DNA from: Natronomonas marina
Lineage (GTDB): Archaea; Halobacteriota; Halobacteria; Halobacteriales; Haloarculaceae
DNA: 64,000 bases
Reading direction: 5' to 3'
NCBI RefSeq assembly: GCF_024298905.1
Contig: NZ_CP101154.1
Span: 2,852,001-2,916,000 of the forward strand
In this document: positions 8,183 through 16,646 of the stretch, piece after piece
How the letters are laid out: every line of letters starts with the position of its first letter
Numbering within the stretch: the stretch's first letter is position 1
The notes under the pieces: model-generated
What the model saw: only the letters and a program-made list of their open reading frames with translations
Database searches by the model: none
Told to the model about the DNA's origin: nothing
Made by a program: the position numbers and the translations under genes

Positions 8183-9175
8183 ATGAAGATCGATACGACC
8201 CTCGGCGACGTCCCCCTGAACCGCGTCGGAGAGTTGAGCAAGGCGGCCGAGGAGACCGGCTTCGACGGCATCTGGCTGACCGAGATCGAGAACAACCCCT
8301 TCTCGACGATGGCGCTGGCACTCGAGGCGACCTCGACGGTCGAGGTCGGCAGCGCCATCGCGCTGGCGTTCCCGCGGAGCCCGATGGTGACGGCCTACAG
8401 CGCCTGGAACCTCCAGTCCGATTACGGCGGCCGGTTCACGCTCGGCCTCGGGACGCAGGTGAAGGCACACATCGAACGGCGGTTCGGCATGGAGTGGGGC
8501 TCGCCGGGACCGCGATTCCGGGATTACATCCGCGCGCTGCGGGCGATCTGGGAGGCCTGGGAGACGCGTTCCGAACTCGACTACGACGGCGAGTACTACT
8601 CGCTGGACCTCTGTCCGCCGAAGTTCAGGCCCGACGCCTCCGAGGAGCCAGCCGTGCCGGTCTTCCTCGGCGGCGTCAACGAGTTCAACCTCCAGCTCGC
8701 CGGGGCGATCGGCGACGGGCTCCACCTCCACACCTTCCACTCGCCGACGTACGTCCGCGACGAGATCGTGCCGAACCTCGAGGCCGGCGCCGAGCGGTCG
8801 GGGAGCGACCCCGAGGACGTCTCCATCGTCGCCTCGGTGTTTGCGATTCCGGGCGAGACGCCCGCGGACCGAGCCGAACGGCGCGAGGAGGTCCGGCGCG
8901 AGCTATCGTTCTACGCGTCGACACCGACCTACCGCAAGGTGCTGGAGGCCCACGGGTGGGAGGACATCGGCGAGGAGCTCCACGAACTGTCGACCGAGGA
9001 CCGCTGGGACGAGATGGCCGAGGTGGTCACCGACGAGATGGTCGACACCTTCTCCGTGTCGGGCCCGTGGGACGAACTCCGCGACCGGATCGAAGAGCGG
9101 TACGACCGGGTCGACCGGGCGTGGGTCTACACGCCGTTCCGCGGGGAGGACCACTGGGCGGAGTTCCTGGGCTGA
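8183..9175 (+). CDS. LLM-class F420-dependent oxidoreductase
   Basis: A 330-residue luciferase-like monooxygenase-fold protein. The opening MKIDTTLGDVPLNRVGELSKAAEETGFDGIW carries the family's barrel start, and GGRFTLGLGTQVKAHIERRFG (about 86-106) is the phosphate/cofactor-binding stretch seen in F420-dependent members. It resembles the TIGR03617-type subgroup. Archaeal members use F420 hydride chemistry rather than light emission. It is divergent from the SDR gene, with 104 bp between them; an AT-rich tttaat at 8145-8150 lies about 36 nt upstream. Substrate unknown. Confidence 0.85.
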   Translation: MKIDTTLGDVPLNRVGELSKAAEETGFDGIWLTEIENNPFSTMALALEATSTVEVGSAIALAFPRSPMVTAYSAWNLQSDYGGRFTLGLGTQVKAHIERRFGMEWGSPGPRFRDYIRALRAIWEAWETRSELDYDGEYYSLDLCPPKFRPDASEEPAVPVFLGGVNEFNLQLAGAIGDGLHLHTFHSPTYVRDEIVPNLEAGAERSGSDPEDVSIVASVFAIPGETPADRAERREEVRRELSFYASTPTYRKVLEAHGWEDIGEELHELSTEDRWDEMAEVVTDEMVDTFSVSGPWDELRDRIEERYDRVDRAWVYTPFRGEDHWAEFLG

Positions 9176-9247
9176 CGGCGAGGAGTTCCCGAACCGACCG
9201 GTCGGCACGCGCTCTCCAATCGGCCCGAGGCCGGGACACCAGCAACG

Positions 9248-9255
9248 TTTATATC
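9248..9255 (+). promoter_or_regulatory. TATA element of enoyl-CoA hydratase gene
   Basis: tttatatc, centred 27 nt before the ATG at 9278; predicts a leaderless transcript. Confidence 0.65.
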
Positions 9256-9277
9256 TCGGACGCGGGTTCGTCTTCGC

Positions 9278-10066
9278 ATGCGAGAAGTCGGTACCGGCAA
9301 GGCAGCGATCGAGATCGAGGGGAACCGGGCGGACGTCTACGTCAACCGACCCGAGAAGCGAAACGCGATGAGTGAGGACGTGCTTGCCGACCTGACCCAG
9401 GCGTTCAGGGAGGTCGACGCCAACGACGACGTGTGGGCGGTCGCGTTCCTCGGCAAGGGCGATGTCTTCTGTGCGGGGATGGACATCGACATGATGTACG
9501 AGTACGACGCCGACCAGCACTGGGAGCTCCACCAGAAGGTGCACGAACTGTTCGACACCATCGGGGCGATGACCACGCCGGTGGTCGTCGGCATCAAGAA
9601 GGCGGCGATCGCGGGGGCGTTCGAACTCACGCTCCCGGCCGACTTCCGCATCCTCGGCGAGGACGCCAAGTACGGCGTCACGGAGATCAAGATGGGGATC
9701 TACCCCGGCGGCGGGTCGACCCAGCGGCTTCCCAGACTCGTTGGACTCGGCAAAGCGAAGGAGATCGTGCTGCGCGGGGACTTCATCGACCCCGAGGAGG
9801 CCGAACGAATCGGGCTCGTGACCGAGGCGTGTCCGAGCGGCGAGGTCGACGAGCGAACCCGGGAGTTCGCCGACGAGTTGACCGAACGGGCGCCGCTCGG
9901 GATGGAACGGGCCCTCGAGGCCTTCCAGCACGCGTTCGACGACCCGCTCAACAGGGGGCTGGAGGTCGAACGCTACCTCTCGAAGGAACTGTTCTCCACC
10001 CAGGATCGGATCGAGGGCTTCGAGGCCTGGATGGGGGGCCGCGATCCCGAGTTCGAACGTCGGTGA
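9278..10066 (+). CDS. Enoyl-CoA hydratase/isomerase (crotonase family)
   Basis: A 262-residue crotonase-fold protein. The first oxyanion-hole loop is GDVFCAGMDIDMM (about 66-78), and the second is AAIAGAFELTLPADFRI, in which the usual GGG is GAF. The region EIKMGIYPGGGSTQRLPRLVG contains the Glu-x(n)-PGGG motif positioned for the catalytic acid. It ends FEAWMGGRDPEFERR, the usual C-terminal helix of family members. It probably hydrates an enoyl-CoA or isomerises a double bond. Monocistronic, with a clear TATA element. Confidence 0.88.
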   Translation: MREVGTGKAAIEIEGNRADVYVNRPEKRNAMSEDVLADLTQAFREVDANDDVWAVAFLGKGDVFCAGMDIDMMYEYDADQHWELHQKVHELFDTIGAMTTPVVVGIKKAAIAGAFELTLPADFRILGEDAKYGVTEIKMGIYPGGGSTQRLPRLVGLGKAKEIVLRGDFIDPEEAERIGLVTEACPSGEVDERTREFADELTERAPLGMERALEAFQHAFDDPLNRGLEVERYLSKELFSTQDRIEGFEAWMGGRDPEFERR

Positions 10067-10103
10067 CGAACGCCGATCGACGTTCGTGATCGGGGGCCCC
10101 TCA

Positions 10104-10110
10104 ATTTATA
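10104..10110 (+). promoter_or_regulatory. TATA element upstream of short ORF/dehydratase gene
   Basis: atttata, centred about 30 nt upstream of an ATG at 10138. This places the predicted transcript start on the short upstream ORF rather than on the dehydratase. Confidence 0.55.
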
Positions 10111-10137
10111 CCGACGGGTGTACAGGATACAGGGAAG

Positions 10138-10209
10138 ATGTACGAACGCCATCCGGCGGTCGACAGTGCGACGACTGCGGTCGGGCCAACCAGGGTGATA
10201 TCGCCGTGA
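10138..10209 (+). CDS. Leaderless short upstream ORF (23 codons), candidate leader peptide
   Basis: ATG at the predicted transcript start opens a 23-codon frame reading MYERHPAVDSATTAVGPTRV then ISP, with its TGA overlapping the GTG start of the dehydratase (GTGA at 10206-10209). No known function. The overlap suggests translational coupling of leader and gene. It could equally be chance, because the frame is short. Confidence 0.35.
   Translation: MYERHPAVDSATTAVGPTRVISP
10193..10199 (+). promoter_or_regulatory. Shine-Dalgarno site deciding a GTG start
   Basis: GGGTGAT, complementary to the 16S 3' end (ggaggtgatc consensus), lies 6 nt before GTG at 10206. It supports a leadered GTG start, unusual among the mainly leaderless genes here. 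Confidence 0.55.
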
Positions 10210-11246
10210 GCGACTCGGAGTTCACTCCCGGACTGACGCTGGCGACGGGGCCGGAGGGTGCCGCCCAGGAGTGGGTCGGGGCGACCGGCGAGACGACCTT
10301 CGCTCACGAACCGGTCAACGGGGCGATGATCCGACTGTACGCGTCGATGGTCGAGGACGGCTATCCGGCGTACTGGGAGCCGGAGACGGCCGAACGGGTC
10401 TGGGGCGGCGTCCCGTCGCCGCCGGGCATGCTGACCGTCTGGCGACGACCGCTGCTGTGGCGCCCCGACGAGCGGCGGGCCGAGGAGGAGGAACTGTTCG
10501 CCGAGATACCGTTCCCGGCCGAGATGGACACGATCCTCACCGTGGCCGTCGACACGACGTTCGAACGGCAGATCCTGGCGGGAGAGTGGCTGAACTGGCG
10601 CGACGAGATCGTCGACGTGACCGACGAGAAGGACACCGATATCGGCCGCGGACACTTCATCACGATCGAGACGGCCTACCGGGACCAGCGCGGGCGGGCG
10701 GTCGCCACGAACACGAAGACGATCTTCCGGTACGACGCCGGCGACACCGACGACGATGTCGAAGCAGGGGGGTCATTCGCGCGCGGTCGACGGGACGTCA
10801 CCGTCGAGGAATCGCCGGACAGGGCGGGATCGCTCTCGCTCGAGACGCTCTCGGAGGGCGATCCGGTCCCGTCCTATCGGTTCCCCGTCTCCTACGAGAA
10901 AGTGATCTACGACGTGGCCGCGACGCGGGATTTCTACCCGGGACACAACGATCCGGAGTTCGCACGCGCACAGGGCAACGAGACGATCTTCCTCAACAAC
11001 ATCGCGTTCCAGGGGCTCGCCGACCGCCTGGCCCTCGAGTGGGCCGGGCCGCGATGGCGCGTCCGGGATCGGAGCGTTCAGATCCGGGGCGCGGCCCCGG
11101 CAGGGAGTCGTCTCACCGTCGAGGGCGACGTGGTCGGCGTCGATACCGGCGGCGAAAACGCCACGGTCGAGATCGAGGGACGGATACTGCGGGACGAGGA
11201 GAACATCTGCCCCTGTTCGGTCACGATCGAAAGAGAGCAGCCGTGA
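10206..11246 (+). CDS. Fused two-domain MaoC dehydratase (FAS1-like N-half + MaoC C-half)
   Basis: A 346-residue protein with a double hot-dog layout. The N-half (about 1-150) shows the FAS1-like dehydratase pattern (Zn-free hot dog with WRRPLLWRPDER and EIPFPAEMDTILT). The C-half contains the hydratase stretch DFYPGHNDPEFARAQG and IFLNNIAFQGLADRL. Such fusions dehydrate bulky hydroxyacyl-CoAs. The start is GTG, selected by the Shine-Dalgarno and by the preceding leaderless TATA element; the in-frame upstream extension with a CxxC would begin before the predicted transcript start. The split version of the same architecture occurs at 25556-26472. Confidence 0.8.
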   Translation: MSDSEFTPGLTLATGPEGAAQEWVGATGETTFAHEPVNGAMIRLYASMVEDGYPAYWEPETAERVWGGVPSPPGMLTVWRRPLLWRPDERRAEEEELFAEIPFPAEMDTILTVAVDTTFERQILAGEWLNWRDEIVDVTDEKDTDIGRGHFITIETAYRDQRGRAVATNTKTIFRYDAGDTDDDVEAGGSFARGRRDVTVEESPDRAGSLSLETLSEGDPVPSYRFPVSYEKVIYDVAATRDFYPGHNDPEFARAQGNETIFLNNIAFQGLADRLALEWAGPRWRVRDRSVQIRGAAPAGSRLTVEGDVVGVDTGGENATVEIEGRILRDEENICPCSVTIEREQP

Positions 11247-11277
11247 CGGCAGGGCGTCTCCGGCGCCCGGTCGCGTC

Positions 11278-11688
11278 TCACTCCTCGCGCCGCAGGACGT
11301 AGAGCAGCCCGACCATCGACAGGACCGTCTCGTCGTGCTGGTTCGTTGCCTCGAAGGCCGTCTCGACGAGGCCGTACGGGTTGGTCTCGGCGGGTTCGGC
11401 GTCGGTGACCTCAAGCGTCACCGACAGCGTGTCCCCGGCGCGAACCGGGGCCGGCCAGCGGAGGTCGTCCGTCCCGCGCCCGCCGACGTTCCTGATGTCG
11501 TTGAGGAACCCCTCGACGGCGAGCCGGGAGGTCAGCGCGGCGGTGAACCACCCGCTGGCGATGAGTTCCCCGAACACCGACTCCTCGGCGGCCGCCTCGT
11601 CGACGTGCATCGGCTGTGGATCGTAGTTGCGCGCGAACTCGACCATCTCGTCGCGCTGGACGGCCACGCTCCCGCAGTCGCGGGTCAT
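11278..11688 (-). CDS. MaoC-like dehydratase with displaced 5' end
   Basis: From the first in-frame ATG this gives 136 residues, MTRDCGSVAVQRDEMVEFAR, with the catalytic-region stretch YDPQPMHVDEAAAE. It is a paralogue of the 4659-5117 protein, whose start FFEDIEVG lines up with codons reading LYFEDIDVG just upstream of this ATG in the same frame. No ATG, GTG or TTG precedes that segment before an in-frame stop; only CTG at 11724. A GTG at 11734, 30 nt after a TATA-like element, begins one base out of frame and stops after five codons. The 5' end therefore looks frameshifted, or it uses a rare start. Confidence 0.7.
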   Translation of the reverse strand: MTRDCGSVAVQRDEMVEFARNYDPQPMHVDEAAAEESVFGELIASGWFTAALTSRLAVEGFLNDIRNVGGRGTDDLRWPAPVRAGDTLSVTLEVTDAEPAETNPYGLVETAFEATNQHDETVLSMVGLLYVLRREE

Positions 11689-11760
11689 TCCGACGTCTAT
11701 GTCCTCGAAGTAGAGTTCACTCAGTGTTGCTCACCCGCTTCGGGTACCGGACAGTTCGGG

Positions 11761-11766
11761 CATAAG
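11761..11766 (-). promoter_or_regulatory. TATA-like element for MaoC gene
   Basis: cttatg on the minus strand, 30 nt before the out-of-frame GTG at 11734. It supports GTG as the original leaderless start. Confidence 0.4.
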
Positions 11767-11895
11767 CGTTACTGCCGGCGGGACGCGTCGTCCACTCGTG
11801 ACGGCCCGGTATCGGGCGTCTCGTTCCGTCCCGTCTGGCCCCCTCGTCCCCTCACCGACCGGTCGGCCCGTCGGTGGGTCGGAACGGACCGACGC

Positions 11896-12903
11896 TCACA
11901 CCTCCGGGACGACCTCGCGGCCCAGCCGTTCGGTCGTCTCGATCGGATCCGAAACCCTGGGTGCCAGCAGCACCCCGTCGACGCCCATCTCCCGGAGTTC
12001 GTGAAGCTGGTCGACCACCTGCTCGGCCGTCCCGGCGATACCGATCCGGTCGGACATGAACTCCAGCAGGTCGTACTTCTCGATCAGTTCCGCGTTGTGG
12101 GGCTCGTCCAGCGTGTTGTGCACGTCGGGGCGGTACTCCTCGCCCAGTTGCCGTATCGAGCGGGCGGTGTCCTCCGGAAGGTCGTCCAGCTCGCCCTCGA
12201 TGTTCGAGAGTATGTGGGCGGCCGCGGCGAAGATGTGGTGGAGTTCGTCCAGCGCCTCCTCTCTCGTATCGGCCACCTGGAACGGGGCGGTCGTCCAGAA
12301 CTCGATCCCGTCCGGGTCCCTCCCGGCGTCGTCGGCTCCCTGCCGGACCTTCGAGCGGGCCCACGCTATCTTCTCGGGGGTCACCGCCCCGCCGTACACG
12401 ACCCCGTCGGCGATCTCGCCGCCCAGCGCGAGCATCTTCGGCCCGCCACCGACGAGGAAGATCGGCGGCGTCCGTTCGGCGTCCCACCACGAGAAGGTGA
12501 GTTCTTCGCCCTTCCGCTCGGCCCGCCCGGTCCGCAGGAGTTCCCGGATCATCCGCATCGAGTCGTGGACCTCCGACACCGTGGCCGGCGTTAGCTCGGT
12601 GTTCCGCACCGCGCTGTCCCCGGTACCCATCCCGAGGATCGCCCGTCCGTCGGAGATCTCGTCGACCGTCGCTATGGCGCCCGCGGTGACGGTCGGGTGT
12701 CTCGTCACCGGGTTCGTACAGACGACCGGCAGGCGGACCGAGGAGCTGTTTTCGGCGACGAGGGCCATCGTCGAGTACACTTCCCGCTTCATGCACTGGG
12801 AATCGCCCTGCGCGAAGATGTCGATGTTCGCGGCTTCCACGGCGGCGGTCCACCGGCGCATCGTCTCGGGCGCCCGCTGGTCCGCCAGGATTCCGACTTC
12901 CAT
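11896..12903 (-). CDS. LLM-class F420-dependent oxidoreductase
   Basis: A 335-residue luciferase-like barrel protein. MEVGILADQRAPETMRRWTAA is the first strand and helix, and ATVDEISDGRAILGMGTGDSAVRNTEL (about 89-115) is the cofactor-phosphate loop in the position seen in F420-dependent methylenetetrahydromethanopterin reductase-like enzymes. The end reads VSDPIETTERLGREVVPEV, typical of the family. A cccttttacc element at 12926-12935 is 27 nt upstream of the chosen ATG; the longer frame upstream was rejected because it starts before this element. Divergent from the PanE-like gene. Confidence 0.85.
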   Translation of the reverse strand: MEVGILADQRAPETMRRWTAAVEAANIDIFAQGDSQCMKREVYSTMALVAENSSSVRLPVVCTNPVTRHPTVTAGAIATVDEISDGRAILGMGTGDSAVRNTELTPATVSEVHDSMRMIRELLRTGRAERKGEELTFSWWDAERTPPIFLVGGGPKMLALGGEIADGVVYGGAVTPEKIAWARSKVRQGADDAGRDPDGIEFWTTAPFQVADTREEALDELHHIFAAAAHILSNIEGELDDLPEDTARSIRQLGEEYRPDVHNTLDEPHNAELIEKYDLLEFMSDRIGIAGTAEQVVDQLHELREMGVDGVLLAPRVSDPIETTERLGREVVPEV

Positions 12904-13008
12904 GTCACAAACTCCCAAACCATCCGGTAAAAGGGATTCGGTCGTCGGGGTCGCTCGGTCGACGTGCCGGTACACTTACCGTCGAACGGCGAGATACGAA
13001 CGTTCGTC

Positions 13009-13989
13009 ATGAAGATCGCCGTCATCGGTGCCGGTGCGCTCGGCTGTCTGTTCGGTGGGGTCTTCGCGGCCAACGGCGAGGACGTCCGCCTGCTCCACCA
13101 CCGCCCCGAGTACGTGGAACACGTCGCCGACAACGGGGTTCACGTTCACAGTGACGTTCTGGAGGACGCCCCGATATCGGTGGACGTACCGATCACGACC
13201 GACGCGGCCGAGGTCGGACCTGCCGACCTGGTGATCGTGCTGGTCGGGGCACACCGAACCCACGAGGCGGTCGAGGAACACCGGGACTGTATCGGCCCCG
13301 AGACGCGAGTGCTCTCCCTGCAGAACGGCGTCCGGAACTACCCGCACCTTCGGGAACTGGTCGACCCCGAGCGGGTGCTCGCCGGGATCGCGACCCAGGG
13401 TGGCGTGCTGGAGGCTCCCGGCGTCGTCAGACACACCGGGATGAAGACGTCGGTGTTCGGCGGCCCGGACCGCGAGTTCGCGGCCCGGATCGGCGAACTC
13501 TTCGACGAGGCGGGCTTCCCGTACGAGATCGTCGATGACCCACGGCCGGCGCTGTGGCAACGGCAGTTCGTCAAGGTGACGCTGGCCCCGCTGTCGAGTC
13601 TCACTCGACTCCCCACCCCGGAGCTAGCGGAGTCGGATCACCTCGTCGGCGTGATGGAACGTCTCCTGGAGGAGGCGCTGTCGGTCGCAGAGGCCCGGGA
13701 GGTACCACTCGAGGTCGACTCGAAGGACCGACTCCTGCAGTCGATACTGCGGCGGTGTCGGGAGGCGTCGGGGCACAAATCGAGCATGCTGCAGGCCCTC
13801 GAGGCCGGCAAACGGACCGAGATCGACGAGATGAACGGAGCGATCGTCGAGATGGCTGCCGAAACGGACGTCGACGTCCCCTACAATCGGGTGATAACCG
13901 ATCTGGTTCGCGGACTCGAAGAGGGATATCTAGGGACCGACGATTACTCGGTCGACTTGGAGGTGGGCGAGGGGACCTCCTCCGGGTGA
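13009..13989 (+). CDS. Ketopantoate reductase-like (ApbA/PanE family) dehydrogenase
   Basis: A 326-residue NADP(H)-dependent dehydrogenase with a Rossmann fold starting MKIAVIGAGALGCLFGGVFA. Conserved PanE features include LSLQNGVRN (about 102-110), the catalytic Lys in QFVKVTLAP and the C-terminal HKSSMLQALEAGKRTEID helix containing the family's Ser/Glu. Family members reduce 2-dehydropantoate or, in catabolic settings, other 2-oxo acids. With no CoA-synthesis neighbours, a different substrate is plausible. A tacacttacc element about 32 nt upstream supports the ATG at 13009 over the upstream in-frame start. Confidence 0.85.
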   Translation: MKIAVIGAGALGCLFGGVFAANGEDVRLLHHRPEYVEHVADNGVHVHSDVLEDAPISVDVPITTDAAEVGPADLVIVLVGAHRTHEAVEEHRDCIGPETRVLSLQNGVRNYPHLRELVDPERVLAGIATQGGVLEAPGVVRHTGMKTSVFGGPDREFAARIGELFDEAGFPYEIVDDPRPALWQRQFVKVTLAPLSSLTRLPTPELAESDHLVGVMERLLEEALSVAEAREVPLEVDSKDRLLQSILRRCREASGHKSSMLQALEAGKRTEIDEMNGAIVEMAAETDVDVPYNRVITDLVRGLEEGYLGTDDYSVDLEVGEGTSSG

Positions 13990-14070
13990 TCGCCGGTCGG
14001 CGAGCGCGTCACGGGGCTCGTCGCGCCCGCGGAATCGGGAAGCCAGAGCGCGCGTCCGTCGGCGGCCGAC

Positions 14071-14625
14071 TCAGAGGTCTTCGGGCTGTGTCCCGACTCC
14101 CTCGGGCCACCCGATCGGCCTGCTCGCGGACGGCTCGACGGCATCGCGCCTGAGCACCATGGGCGTCCGTTTCAACGACAGCACGAGTTCGTCGTTCTGG
14201 TTGTAGGTTCGCAGTTCCGTCTCGACGATTCCGACGTGGTCGCGCGACTCGGAGTCGCGTTTCTGCAGCACTTCGGATTCGACGAAGAGCGTGTCGCCGT
14301 GAAACACCGGCGCGTGGTGACGGACCTCGTCGTACCCGAGGTTGGCCGTCGCGTTCTGGGAGATGTCGATGACGCTCATGCCGACGGAGATCGCGATCAC
14401 CACGAGCCCGTTGACGAGTCGCTCGCCGAACTCCGTTTCCTCGGCGTAGGGCTCCGTGAAGTGCATCGGGTTGAGGTTCATCGTCAGGTTCGTCAGCCAC
14501 ACGTTGTCCGTCTCCGTGACGGTCCGTCCGTACGGGTGCTTGTAGACGTCCCCGACGGCGAAGTCCTCGAAGTAGCGTCCCTGCCACCCCGAGACGAGCC
14601 GCCGGTCGCGTTCGGTGTCGGTCAT
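14071..14625 (-). CDS. MaoC family dehydratase, mesaconyl-CoA hydratase-like
   Basis: A 184-residue hot-dog dehydratase. The motif GRYFEDFAVGDVYKHPYGRTVTE plus NLNPMHFTEPYAEE (about residues 50-63) matches the MaoC subgroup that includes mesaconyl-CoA hydratase and other CoA dehydratases. The sequence NQNDELVLSLKRTPMVLRR near the end is the conserved strand and C-terminus. A cggatttatc element at 14651-14660 is 30 nt upstream of the ATG (leaderless). Mesaconyl-CoA hydratase is a methylaspartate-cycle enzyme in some haloarchaea, but with no other cycle genes nearby the substrate is only a guess. Confidence 0.78.
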   Translation of the reverse strand: MTDTERDRRLVSGWQGRYFEDFAVGDVYKHPYGRTVTETDNVWLTNLTMNLNPMHFTEPYAEETEFGERLVNGLVVIAISVGMSVIDISQNATANLGYDEVRHHAPVFHGDTLFVESEVLQKRDSESRDHVGIVETELRTYNQNDELVLSLKRTPMVLRRDAVEPSASRPIGWPEGVGTQPEDL

Positions 14626-14771
14626 CCGTGTTCACCACCGGGGCGCCAGGGATAAATCCGTGTGGAAAACGGGACGTCCCCCCCCGTCGGGTCCAGCCAC
14701 GAGGGTCGGGCCCGCGCCCGGGGCACTGGGGCTCCGTAAGAAGGTAGTAACCCCGGCGCCTGTCTCCGACG

Positions 14772-15551
14772 ATGTACGACGACCTCCGGTACGAGACGTC
14801 GAACGGAATAACCACGATAACGATCGACCGCCCGGACGTCCACAACGCGTTCCGCGCGGAGACGATCCGGGACCTCAACGACGCGCTTCGCGCCTTCGGG
14901 AACGCCGACGGCGAGTACGTCGCCGTGCTGACGGGCGCCGGGGGGAGCTTCTGTGCCGGGGCGGACGTGACCGAGATGCCGGACTGGCACGAGATGACCA
15001 AAGAGGCGTACGCCGGCTACCTCTGGGGCGTCCAGAACGTGGTTCGCCAGCTCAGGGGAATGGAGAAGCCGACCATCGCCGCGGTGCCCGGGCCGGCGAT
15101 CGGTGCCGGCTGTGACTTCGCGCTGGCGTGTGACCTCCGCGTCGTCGGGCCCGAGGCCGTCCTTCGGGAGGGGTTCGTTCGCGTCGGCCTCATCCCCGGG
15201 GACGGCGGCGCCTGGCTCCTCCCCCGCCTCATCGGCGAATCGAAGGCCAAGGAGTACCTCCTGACCGGAAAGGACATCACGCCGGAGGCGGCGGTGGACC
15301 TCGGACTCGCCGTCGAGGAGGCCGACGACCCGCTCGCGTCGGCACGCGCTCTCGGGGAGGACGTCCTGAGTCTGCCGGCACACGCGGTCCGACGGACGAA
15401 CAGCCTCGTCGACCCGGAACGCGAGTTCGAGGCCTACTGCGAGCGAGCGATCGAGTACCAGTGGGAGTGTGTCAACGACGCCGAACACCACGAGGCGATC
15501 GATGCCTTCGCCGACGACCGCGAACCGGAGTACGACCGGGACTACGCCTGA
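14772..15551 (+). CDS. Enoyl-CoA hydratase/isomerase (crotonase family)
   Basis: A 259-residue crotonase. The oxyanion-hole loop GAGGSFCAGADVTEMP (about 56-71) and the second loop PGPAIGAGCDFALACDLRV are intact, and EGFVRVGLIPGDGGAWLLPRLIG contains the Glu-x-PG motif region. Length and terminus are normal. It probably hydrates an enoyl-CoA. It diverges from the MaoC gene at 14071-14625, leaving 146 bp in which no strong TATA box is obvious on the plus strand (a weak tagtaac near 14747). Confidence 0.88.
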   Translation: MYDDLRYETSNGITTITIDRPDVHNAFRAETIRDLNDALRAFGNADGEYVAVLTGAGGSFCAGADVTEMPDWHEMTKEAYAGYLWGVQNVVRQLRGMEKPTIAAVPGPAIGAGCDFALACDLRVVGPEAVLREGFVRVGLIPGDGGAWLLPRLIGESKAKEYLLTGKDITPEAAVDLGLAVEEADDPLASARALGEDVLSLPAHAVRRTNSLVDPEREFEAYCERAIEYQWECVNDAEHHEAIDAFADDREPEYDRDYA

Positions 15552-15611
15552 GCGCCGCCGTCGGCGCCGCGGGTTCCGACTCACCCGAGGGGTGGCGCGC
15601 TTCGACCCGTC

Positions 15612-16511
15612 TCAGGCGTCCGGTCGGTCGCCGTCATCGGCTTCGGACAGCCGATACGCCTCGGCCAGGCGTGCGAGCGTCCCCTCGCGGGTCTCGCCCG
15701 ACAACTCCGCCGCGTGTGCGATCCGAAACAGTTCGTGGGTGGCGTCGATGGTCGGCGCACGGTAGCCCGCGTCGGCCGCCGTCTCCAGCATCTCGCGTGC
15801 CTCTCCCAGCCGCCGTTCGGACTCCGACCCCGCCGCGAGCGCGCGGAACGCCCGGTGGACGTACTCGTCGAAGGCGTCCGTGGCGAAGGCGGGATCGAGG
15901 CCCTCGAAGAGCTCCTCCTCCAGTCCGTAGTGTCTCGCGAGCAACGTCGCGTCGACGATCAGCGGGAGTATCCCTTTCGTGATCGCGCTACGGCTCAGTT
16001 TGAGCACCGCGGGCCCCCGGAGGTCATCGCCCATCGAGGCGACGTCGAAGCCGACGGCCAGGAGGCGGTCGGCGACCGGTTCCCGACCGACGCCCGCGAC
16101 GGTCAGACGGACCGTCTCCGGGGGCCCCGAGGCGCCCCCCATTATCGCGCCGTTCAGAAACGTGGTGTTCGTCCCCTCGAACGTTCGGTCGATCCGGGCC
16201 GTCGACCTCGGGGAGACCGAGTTCACGTCGTAGAACCACCGTTCGCGGCCGTCCCCGACCCCGTCGAGCGCCGCCTCGGCGACGTCGACGGCCGTCGCCG
16301 GCCACACACACGAGACGATCAGATCGCTTCGCCGGGCCAGCGCCGCCGGTGAATCCGCAACTGCCGGCGGGCCGTCGGCCAGTCGTTCCCGCAGCGCCGC
16401 CGGCGAGCGGTTGGTCACGGCGACGTCGTAGCCGGCGTCCAGGAACGCGTCGGCGAAGGTCTCTCCCGCCTCCCCGTATCCCAGCACGCCGACGGTATCG
16501 ATGGTCGTCAT
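15612..16511 (-). CDS. NAD-binding 6-phosphogluconate/3-hydroxyisobutyrate dehydrogenase-like protein (DUF1932 type)
   Basis: A 299-residue beta-hydroxyacid dehydrogenase relative. The N-domain Rossmann motif VGVLGYGEAGETFADAF starts at residue 7, followed by YDVNSVSPRSTARI and FLNGAIMGGASG, the substrate-domain start. The C-domain carries LKLSRSAITKGILPLIVDA and lacks the usual GxxGxGxxxK of HIBADH, resembling the DUF1932 C-terminal domain. It should oxidise a hydroxy acid with NAD(P). A gggttaaagc element at 16539-16548 is 32 nt upstream. It converges with the hydratase gene upstream. Confidence 0.8.
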   Translation of the reverse strand: MTTIDTVGVLGYGEAGETFADAFLDAGYDVAVTNRSPAALRERLADGPPAVADSPAALARRSDLIVSCVWPATAVDVAEAALDGVGDGRERWFYDVNSVSPRSTARIDRTFEGTNTTFLNGAIMGGASGPPETVRLTVAGVGREPVADRLLAVGFDVASMGDDLRGPAVLKLSRSAITKGILPLIVDATLLARHYGLEEELFEGLDPAFATDAFDEYVHRAFRALAAGSESERRLGEAREMLETAADAGYRAPTIDATHELFRIAHAAELSGETREGTLARLAEAYRLSEADDGDRPDA

Positions 16512-16646
16512 CGGATGTGGTCGGTTTCGCCGCTCCCGGCTTTAACCCACCCGTTCGCGTCCCGTGGAGTTCGTTCGGGCTGGACGGAGATAGCGAGAGC
16601 GTAGTCTAACCCCGTGAATCCAGACCTCTCGATCAGTCGCTGTATA

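Noticed and set aside
10086-10205. N-terminal extension with a CxxC of the fused MaoC gene
   Set aside because: It would begin upstream of the predicted TATA/transcript start; the Shine-Dalgarno supports the GTG at 10206. The CxxC is probably coincidental.
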